Shown here: in pieces, positions 6,378-12,103 of the stretch
Layout: each line of letters opens with the position of its first letter
Numbering within the stretch: position 1 is the first letter of the stretch
Assembly: GCA_028711925.1 (NCBI GenBank)
Contig: JAQTRH010000025.1
Location: 1-12,103 of the forward strand
DNA length: 12,103 nucleotides
Direction of reading: 5' to 3'
From: Candidatus Nanoarchaeia archaeon
GTDB taxonomy: Archaea > Nanobdellota > Nanobdellia > Woesearchaeales > CG1-02-33-12
Notes under the pieces: model-generated
Seen by the model: the letters and a program-made list of their open reading frames with translations, nothing else
Database searches by the model: none
Told to the model about the DNA's origin: nothing
Position numbers and translations under genes: made by a program

Positions 6378-7202
6378 TTGGAAAATAGAGGTGATAACGT
6401 TCTTTCGAAGTTAAGTAGTCCTGATTATCTTGTTCTCCTGAACGGAAAAGAAGTAAAAAGCCTTAAAGAGCTGGCTGATTCTTTGAGAAATATGCCTCCT
6501 CCAATCTTTGCATATCATGTTAATTTCCAGAAGAATGACTTCAGTGAATGGGTAAAAGAGAAATTAAAGAATGATAAGCTTGCATCAGCAATGAAAAAAG
6601 CTGAAGCACCGATTAAAATGGCAGAATTAATAGAAAAAGAGATATCCTTAATAAAAGAAAAGCCTGAAAAAAAGATTAAAGAACATTTTAATGAAAAAAA
6701 GATAGAAAAAGAAAGAATAGTAAAAAATAAACAAACAGAAACTAAACCAAGTAAAAAAATAAAAAAAACTGAAGAAAAAAATCAAAAGGAAAAAAGCAAT
6801 GCTAAGATTGATGAAACTTTGGAAAAAGAAAGAATTATCCTTGATAAAGAGAAAGATATTGTTGAAAGAAAAATTTTGGAATTAAGAAAAGAAATAATGG
6901 AGTGTGAAAAAGATATTTTAAAGGAAAATAAAGATCAAAATAAAAATCCAAAAAATATTGATGAATCAAACCATGTTTTAGAAAAAGAAAAAGATATCAT
7001 GCTGAAAGAAAGAGAAATAGAGTTTAAACAAAAAAAGATATTGGAAATTGAAGAGAGTATTGAAAAAAAATTAGAAGAAGCAAACAAAAAAACAAATCCA
7101 AAAAATTCAATTTTTTCAAGAGACTTTATACAGGGGATTATAATAGGAATACTCTTTGTTGTGCTAAGCGCAATATTATACTGGAAAATTTACCTTAATT
7201 AA
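6378..7202 (+). CDS. Tail-anchored membrane protein with N-terminal HVN-NDF-W module and Lys/Glu coiled coil
   Basis: This gene encodes 274 residues from a TTG start. Residues 17-75 form a compact module: YLVLLNGKEVKSLKELADSL, then FAYHVNFQKNDFSEWV at 44-59. The pattern 'gene-specific strand, K-S-L-x-E-L-A, HVN-x3-NDF-x2-W' recurs in DPANN and bacterial proteins of unknown function. DUF5752 is my best guess from memory. Residues 80-245 are a highly charged Lys/Glu coiled coil with a twofold internal repeat (148-193 and 201-243), each copy ending in NPKN. The C-terminus is one hydrophobic helix (251-270, IQGIIIGILFVVLSAILYWK) with four residues after it, and there is no signal peptide. It should therefore be a tail-anchored protein whose coiled coil sits in the cytoplasm. 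It is followed after 46 bases by the giant surface-protein gene and probably shares its transcript. Confidence 0.9.
   Translation: MENRGDNVLSKLSSPDYLVLLNGKEVKSLKELADSLRNMPPPIFAYHVNFQKNDFSEWVKEKLKNDKLASAMKKAEAPIKMAELIEKEISLIKEKPEKKIKEHFNEKKIEKERIVKNKQTETKPSKKIKKTEEKNQKEKSNAKIDETLEKERIILDKEKDIVERKILELRKEIMECEKDILKENKDQNKNPKNIDESNHVLEKEKDIMLKEREIEFKQKKILEIEESIEKKLEEANKKTNPKNSIFSRDFIQGIIIGILFVVLSAILYWKIYLN
6819..7106 (+). repeat. Twofold internal repeat in the tail-anchored coiled coil
   Basis: Residues 148-193 and 201-243 of the 274-residue protein start LEKERIILDKEKDI and LEKEKDIMLKEREI, continue through similar K-I-L-E-hinge segments and end in NKNPKN and KTNPKN. The copies are diverged at DNA level. 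Low-complexity Lys/Glu composition inflates the similarity, but the repeated NPKN ends argue for a true duplication. Confidence 0.5.
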
Positions 7203-7248
7203 TCATAATTAATTTTTTAAAAAAGGGGCGTAAAACAACGCAAATGCA
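7203..7248 (+). other. 46-bp intergenic gap with TAAAAAAGGGG motif
   Basis: This gap holds an AT-rich stretch with six T's and then TAAAAAAGGGGCG (7218-7230). Its core nearly matches TAAAAAGGGG before the preceding gene (6360-6369). GGGG lies 20 bases from the ATG at 7249, which is too far for a standard Shine-Dalgarno site. I see no clear TATA box or hairpin terminator, so read-through from the upstream gene is likely. Confidence 0.4.
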
Positions 7249-10200
7249 ATGGAAAGAGGAAGAGTAAGAGAGAAAGCATTAGTTTTGGCTTTAACAGCCA
7301 TAATCTTTTTAGCTTTAGCTGGTTATTATGTCCGCTGTGATGTATCTGGTTCTTCATATGAATCAAGCAGTTTAGTTGAAAAAAGTCAAGAGATATCCCT
7401 AAACAAAGAATCTTATATTCTGGGAGAAGATGTAACTATATATTTTGCAGATCCTGAAAAAATTAAAGAAGCCAGTATAATAAGCAGCAGAAATTCTTAT
7501 GTTTTTGTGGGAGAGATAAAAAATTCACTTGATTTTAAACCTCCTGAACAAGGAAATTATACTGTACAGGCAATTCTGACTGATGGAAAAAAGGAAAATG
7601 CAGCCTTCTCTGTAATAACAGAATTTTCATCAAATCAAAAAGAGCAAAAAGTAGAATATATAACAACAGACAAAAAGATTTATGAGAAAAATGAAAGAGT
7701 AAGCATAAACTTAAGTGTTGAAAAAAACCAAAGCTATGATTTTTCTATATCCTCACGTGAAAACATATACAATTTTGTGAGTGTATCTGATAAAACAATA
7801 TATTTTATACCTCAGGAAGAGGGAAGGCATTATTTAAGATTAACAAAAAATGATGTTTTAATGGATTCCTCTTTTTTTGATGTTAATCCTACCCAAGAAA
7901 AAAACATTCAGCAAATGGTTTGGACTGATAAAAAAGAGTATTTTGTAGGTGAAACTGCTAAGATATTTGTTGAAGGAAATCCTGACAGTTTAAGGGTTAT
8001 ATCAGGTAAAGAAATATTTTATTTTGAGAATATAACCAAAAATCTCTTATTTAATCTAAAAGAGGAAGGAAACTATAAGATTGTATGTTATTTTGAAAAC
8101 GAAACTTCTGACGCTGAGTTTTATGTTTTTTGCAATGAAACTGAAAAAAAGCAGCAATATGCATTTCAAGAGGAAATTATCTTTGAATTCAACTTCAGCT
8201 CAGAAATTGAGAAAAGGAAAACTATTCTTGACAGGATTTTCAAAACCAGTGTTATCGAGCAGATAACTGCTTATGTAGAAAAAAGCAATAATTTAGATGA
8301 TTTTAATATTGATATAGAAAGAATAGATGAAAATAGTTTCAAGGTTTATGTAAAAGGAAATGAAAATGCACAGCCGGGAAAGTATATCCTTGCTATTGAG
8401 ACCTCAATAAAGGGAGAAAAAATAATTAAAAACAAGGAATTTATATGGAAAATAAGAGAAAAGCAGGATTACAAAACAGAGATTGAGAATGAAGAAGAAG
8501 ACGAAAGCAAAACAGAAATAGAAAAAATTATCCTTTTCTTTAAAATAAGCGAAAACCCATTGATTGAGGTTGATTTCACAGGGAAAGTAAAAAAAGAAAA
8601 TAGCATTATTGATGCTGCATTAAAAAAGCCGACCGTTGAAAAAATAAGCGCTTATGTTTACGGAGAGCATGAAAACCCTGATTTTGAAATCAGCATAACC
8701 CATGTTGAGTTTGACAAGTTCAGGTTAAGCATAAAATCAAATGACAATATAAATCCTGATGTATACAGGATTGTCGCTGTTGTTAAAAAACAAAATGAGT
8801 TCTTTTCAGAGCAAATGCTTTTCAGCTGGGGCATATCCAATATTTCGCTTTTACAGCAAATGCTGCAACAAGAACAAAATAGAGTTATAAGTATTGATGA
8901 GGTTATAACAACAACGCAAATAAATCAGACAAAAGAAAAAAACACTTTAATTGATAAGCAGGATGAAAAAGAAACCCAAGATGAAGAGCAGGAGAAAGAT
9001 GAATTATATGAAGATGAAGAAAAAACTGATTTAAAGATTAATAAATCAGATAAGTTAATTAACTTAAGTAATAAATTAATTAGTGAAAAATTATCAATAA
9101 AAAATCTTGATGAAGAGGTTATCGACTCTGAAATAAAAGTTCTTGATGAAAGAAACAAATCAATAACAGAGGTAAGAGAAAGAAAGATATTTGGAGTGTT
9201 TTCAGCAAAAACAATATCTGAAGTTGATGCTAAAGAGTACGACCTTGAGATTACATTAAAGAACCATTCAATAAAAAAAGTATTAATGAGTGATTTAGTT
9301 TTAAAAGACGGAGAAAACCCCGAGCTAAAGATTGAAAATCTTAAAAAAGAAGATATAGATGATTCATTAAAGAACCCCAAGAATTCTTTTTCCATTGACC
9401 CTTCTGAATTAAATTTCACAAATGCAGAACTAACATTAAATGCGAGGGGTTCTGAGCTTTACAAATGCAAAGACTGGAATTTTACAGAACAGAAATGCTA
9501 TGGTCAATGGGAAAAAGTGAAGGACATAGTGCCAGGAGAGGATTACACAATAGACATAAATTCTGAAGACCCTGCATTTACAGAGATCGGACTTGTAACA
9601 ATAAACACTCATAAGAGCGTTTACCTTCCAAATGAAGAGGCTTTCATAGGAATAGGAATTCTCGATCACAGAGGAAGGGTTGTGTGCAATGCAAGCGTTG
9701 TTCTTGAAATAACTGAACCTAATGGAAAGAAAACAACACTAACAACAGAGAACAATGAAATAAAAATAAGTGATGAATGCCATCTATATGAAGTAACAGA
9801 GCTTCCTGATTATTACACAACTTACAAGGTTGGAAATCCGGGCGAATATACTATGAAGATAACAGCCTTAACATATGACGGAAATCCTGTTATGGTTGAT
9901 AGTTTTTATGTTGAAAGTCATGTTGATTTTGATGTGGAAAGAAATGGTCCAACAAGAATATTCCCTCCTGTAAAATATGAAATGAACTTCACAATAAAGG
10001 CAAACAATGATTATAATGGACCAATAACAGAAATTGTTCCGAAAGGATTTGAAATAACTTCACAAGATGGATTGACTGTTTCTGAAACAGAAGAAAATAA
10101 AATATTAGCATGGGACAAAAATCTTGAGAAAGGAAATGTTTATTCAATTGGTTATGAGTTTGATGCCCCTGATGTATGGCCTGATATTTTTTACCTTGGG

Positions 10201-12103
10201 CCTTTATCAATAGGAATATGGTATGAATCAAGGGAGTGGCAGATAGCAAGCGATGCTCAGAAATGTGTGATACAGGATGTTGGAACATTTGATATTAGCG
10301 CACCAGATATTAATATAGGGTCTACAACAACAGCAACAGCTGACATAAGCACACAAAATCCAAATGGAGCTGTTGATGCCGGAACATGGGAAATTTTTAT
10401 AGAAACAGATGGTGATACAAGGATAACAACAAGTTGCCAGGGGGGAGTACCAGTCAAGGTAATATCAGCAACAGGCTCAGGAGGGGATTATTCAACTTAT
10501 TGTGTTGACAATACACCAAACAATGCAACAATAACATGCTCAAATGTTCCAAAAGGCACAAACTTAGGAACATTTACTTTTACAATTGAGGGATGTGAAG
10601 CAGGAAGTGACACTTACAGACTTGAATCAACAACAACAACTAACAGTTTAGACAGTTTTACTGGAAGCGACACATTAACAGTGAATGCAGCAGACAGCAC
10701 CCCTCCAACAGTAAGTTTAAGCAGCCCCTATGATGATACATGGCAGAAATCAAGGAATGTTAATTTCACTTACACAACTACAACAAATGACCATTATGAA
10801 AACTGCAGCTTGTGGACAAATGAGTCAGGATGGAGATCAAAGCAGGCAAATAAATCCAGCATAATAAACAACAGCATAAACTGGATTAATGAAACCTTTG
10901 ATTCTGACGGGCATTTTCTCTGGAATATTGAGTGTTATGACCAAAATGGTAATTCAGACATGGATTCAGAAAATTATACTGTAAAGGTTGACACCTCAAA
11001 TCCAACTGTAACCCTTGAATCACCAGACCCAGATTATTATGATGACACATCTGACCCCGCAACTGTAACATTCAACTGCAGCATAACAGACAATCTTCAA
11101 CCAAAGAATATTTCGCTTTATTTAACTAATGGAAATAATGAAAGTTTTTCATTCAATGATAGCTGTACTGTAAGTGTAAATGATTATTGTGAATGGTCAA
11201 AAAGCCTGCCAAACGGCAATTATACATGGAATTGCCTTGGTTATGATGAGGCAGGATGGTATGATTGGGGTAATAATCAAACGGTAAAGATAAACTCAAC
11301 ATTCAGTGTTCCGCAGATTGATAAAATACAATGCCAGGAACAAAATGAAGGATGGGTTGATTGTAGCAATATTGATTTCCATGAAACATTATTGGCTGTA
11401 AGGGTTAATTTCACTGATGCTTATGCATACATAACAAATGTCAGTTTTAATTTAACAAATATTCCTGACAGCTATACTTATTTTTACAGCAATTCAAGCT
11501 ACAACAGTTCAGGGTACTGGGTTTACAACAATACAGATATTATAATAAATGATTCAGGTGGATTTAAGCTGGAAGTTAATTCATGGAACAGCCTTAACAC
11601 TACTGATTCATCAAGCGCGGAATGGAATATACCCTGGGGAACTTTAACTGCAAATCTCATAAACCCAACAACAGATACTCCGGTAAACAAGGACTTCTTT
11701 TTTGTTTTTACAGCAGAGGTTAGTTGTATCGGAGGAGAGTGCGGTAATATAAACGCAATCCTTGACCCTATGGCAACTGCATACTATGACCCTTCTTCAG
11801 ATGTTCAAACAGGTTGGAGTTGTACTGGAGGATCATGCGCGACTGGGCATTATGCGGTTCTGGATGAGGGAACAAGACAGCCTAATTCTCCTGTTACAAC
11901 AGATTATGTTTATGAAGCATGCAATGCAGAATCCATTGATGAGCATTCAATAGATTCAATCAGTGAAGATAATCTTCAATACATAACAATTTGGGCGTAT
12001 ATATCAACAGGTTCTAACTGTGCTCTTGGTATTAAGCTTAAGAACGGAAGCACTATAATGAATCAATCTTTATGGGGTGCAGGAACATCTTTTTCATGGG
12101 TGA
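7249..12103 (+). CDS. Giant multidomain surface protein (partial, open at right edge)
   Basis: I translated this frame by hand. It is open for 1618 codons from an ATG at 7249 to the window end, so its length is a minimum. An in-frame TAA at 7231 limits the start. Residues 10-28 are a signal or membrane helix (LVLALTAIIFLALAGYYV). Then come three Ig/macroglobulin-like units (51-295), two copies of an unrecognised 90-residue domain (313-402, 440-529) and an acidic Glu/Asp linker (571-594). A Cys-pair module follows (C740, C750, CKDWNFTEQKC), with beta-rich domains to a module ending LGPLSIGIWYESREWQIASD near 1002, two Ig-like domains (1150-1350), and a further beta domain. The last is a lectin-like sandwich from about 1537, cut by the window. 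More than twenty N-x-S/T sequons occur after residue 1150. I see no catalytic motif. It is probably an adhesin, sheath or S-layer-like protein. Any C-terminal anchor lies outside the window. Confidence 0.9.
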   Translation, partial: MERGRVREKALVLALTAIIFLALAGYYVRCDVSGSSYESSSLVEKSQEISLNKESYILGEDVTIYFADPEKIKEASIISSRNSYVFVGEIKNSLDFKPPEQGNYTVQAILTDGKKENAAFSVITEFSSNQKEQKVEYITTDKKIYEKNERVSINLSVEKNQSYDFSISSRENIYNFVSVSDKTIYFIPQEEGRHYLRLTKNDVLMDSSFFDVNPTQEKNIQQMVWTDKKEYFVGETAKIFVEGNPDSLRVISGKEIFYFENITKNLLFNLKEEGNYKIVCYFENETSDAEFYVFCNETEKKQQYAFQEEIIFEFNFSSEIEKRKTILDRIFKTSVIEQITAYVEKSNNLDDFNIDIERIDENSFKVYVKGNENAQPGKYILAIETSIKGEKIIKNKEFIWKIREKQDYKTEIENEEEDESKTEIEKIILFFKISENPLIEVDFTGKVKKENSIIDAALKKPTVEKISAYVYGEHENPDFEISITHVEFDKFRLSIKSNDNINPDVYRIVAVVKKQNEFFSEQMLFSWGISNISLLQQMLQQEQNRVISIDEVITTTQINQTKEKNTLIDKQDEKETQDEEQEKDELYEDEEKTDLKINKSDKLINLSNKLISEKLSIKNLDEEVIDSEIKVLDERNKSITEVRERKIFGVFSAKTISEVDAKEYDLEITLKNHSIKKVLMSDLVLKDGENPELKIENLKKEDIDDSLKNPKNSFSIDPSELNFTNAELTLNARGSELYKCKDWNFTEQKCYGQWEKVKDIVPGEDYTIDINSEDPAFTEIGLVTINTHKSVYLPNEEAFIGIGILDHRGRVVCNASVVLEITEPNGKKTTLTTENNEIKISDECHLYEVTELPDYYTTYKVGNPGEYTMKITALTYDGNPVMVDSFYVESHVDFDVERNGPTRIFPPVKYEMNFTIKANNDYNGPITEIVPKGFEITSQDGLTVSETEENKILAWDKNLEKGNVYSIGYEFDAPDVWPDIFYLGPLSIGIWYESREWQIASDAQKCVIQDVGTFDISAPDINIGSTTTATADISTQNPNGAVDAGTWEIFIETDGDTRITTSCQGGVPVKVISATGSGGDYSTYCVDNTPNNATITCSNVPKGTNLGTFTFTIEGCEAGSDTYRLESTTTTNSLDSFTGSDTLTVNAADSTPPTVSLSSPYDDTWQKSRNVNFTYTTTTNDHYENCSLWTNESGWRSKQANKSSIINNSINWINETFDSDGHFLWNIECYDQNGNSDMDSENYTVKVDTSNPTVTLESPDPDYYDDTSDPATVTFNCSITDNLQPKNISLYLTNGNNESFSFNDSCTVSVNDYCEWSKSLPNGNYTWNCLGYDEAGWYDWGNNQTVKINSTFSVPQIDKIQCQEQNEGWVDCSNIDFHETLLAVRVNFTDAYAYITNVSFNLTNIPDSYTYFYSNSSYNSSGYWVYNNTDIIINDSGGFKLEVNSWNSLNTTDSSSAEWNIPWGTLTANLINPTTDTPVNKDFFFVFTAEVSCIGGECGNINAILDPMATAYYDPSSDVQTGWSCTGGSCATGHYAVLDEGTRQPNSPVTTDYVYEACNAESIDEHSIDSISEDNLQYITIWAYISTGSNCALGIKLKNGSTIMNQSLWGAGTSFSWV
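7399..8133 (+). repeat. Three tandem Ig/macroglobulin-like units at the N-terminus of the giant protein
   Basis: Units begin at residues 51, 137 and 224 with ISLNKESYILGEDVTIYF, YITTDKKIYEKNERVSINL and VWTDKKEYFVGETAKIFVEG. Each ends with an E-(Q/E)-G-(N/R)-(Y/H) strand and a final F-x-V strand. The 'D-K-x-x-Y-x-x-G-E-x-V-x-I' opening resembles macroglobulin MG2-type and related secreted beta-sandwich domains. The copies are diverged in DNA. Confidence 0.65.
8185..8454 (+). repeat. Unrecognised 90-residue domain, copy 1
   Basis: This is residues 313-402 of the giant protein. It aligns without a gap to residues 440-529, with 24 identical positions of 90 by hand count. Shared marks include ITAYV against ISAYV, a D-F-x-I-x-I strand, F-K/R-V/L, K-x-N-x-N-x-x-P and a closing F-x-W-x-I. 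I do not recognise the fold. It looks mixed alpha/beta, with a helix near TILDRIFK. Confidence 0.7.
8566..8835 (+). repeat. Unrecognised 90-residue domain, copy 2
   Basis: This is residues 440-529, the gapless partner of copy 1, separated from it by a 37-residue charged linker. It begins EVDFTGKVKKENSIIDAALK and ends QMLFSWGI. Conservation of the W, the two F strands and the AYV core with free variation elsewhere points to an old duplication held by structure. Confidence 0.7.
10696..11298 (+). repeat. Two tandem Ig-like domains of the giant protein
   Basis: Residues 1150-1350 hold two units that open STPPTVSLSSP and TSNPTVTLESPDP. Each has a cysteine pair (NCSLW with IECYD; FNCSITD with WNCLGYD) and a W-N-I/C-x-C-Y/D type strand, and each ends NYTVKV or NQTVKI. 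These are typical archaeal surface-protein Ig-like repeats, dense in N-glycosylation sequons, with one likely disulfide per domain. Confidence 0.75.

Noticed and set aside
6388..6395. Strong Shine-Dalgarno-like GAGGTGAT just inside the tail-anchored protein gene
   Set aside because: No in-frame ATG, GTG or TTG follows at a usable distance; the next in-frame ATG is codon 39, inside the conserved head module. It is part of codons 4-6 after the TTG start.
7244..7267. Seven-codon mini-ORF overlapping the start of the giant protein
   Set aside because: Very short, no own ribosome-binding site, and such frames arise often by chance. Nothing supports a leader peptide.
7249..7340. Lipoprotein signal at the start of the giant protein (cysteine at residue 30)
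   Set aside because: The residues before the cysteine are Y-V-R, which do not fit a lipobox. An ordinary signal or anchor helix explains the N-terminus.
8658..9669. Minus-strand open frames opposite the giant surface protein
   Set aside because: They are Ser/Phe-rich complements of Glu/Lys-rich coding sequence, a common artefact.

Overview
The window looks like a chromosomal segment of a DPANN-type archaeon, most likely of the Woesearchaeota/Pacearchaeota kind. It is AT-rich. The divergent promoters have archaeal TATA boxes, several genes lack a Shine-Dalgarno sequence, a small archaeal-style AbrB-like regulator is present, and most of the coding capacity is large multidomain surface proteins full of N-x-S/T sequons. 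The lineage call rests on family and style recognition, not on a marker gene. I see no tRNA, rRNA, CRISPR array or insertion sequence.

Layout: a 125-bp divergent promoter region (6253-6377) separates two transcription units. Leftward (minus strand) is a very tightly packed operon. It runs AbrB/SpoVT-like regulator (6252-6049), a 1413-residue transmembrane protein (6052-1811), a 355-residue coiled-coil protein (1810-743), and the start of a multi-spanning membrane protein (742 to the left edge) that reaches an HELGH zinc-protease motif just before the window ends. The junctions are a 4-base ATGA overlap and two TAA|ATG abutments. The 1413-residue protein has a large extracellular part (five carboxypeptidase-regulatory-like repeats, then two beta-sandwich domains), one transmembrane helix, and a cytoplasmic HerA/FtsK-superfamily P-loop ATPase with a helical tail. 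Rightward (plus strand) are a 274-residue tail-anchored coiled-coil protein (6378-7202) and a giant secreted or membrane-anchored surface protein of at least 1618 residues (7249 to the right edge, still open).

How they may work together (inference): the leftward operon looks like a membrane machine. A hexameric ATPase motor is joined directly to a glycosylated ectodomain, with a cytoplasmic coiled-coil partner, possibly an intramembrane protease, and a dedicated regulator. A perfect 16-bp palindrome lies over the predicted start of the regulator's transcript and is a candidate autoregulatory operator. The divergent surface-protein unit shares the control region and may be co-regulated. The substrate of the ATPase (DNA, protein or surface fibre) cannot be told from the sequence.
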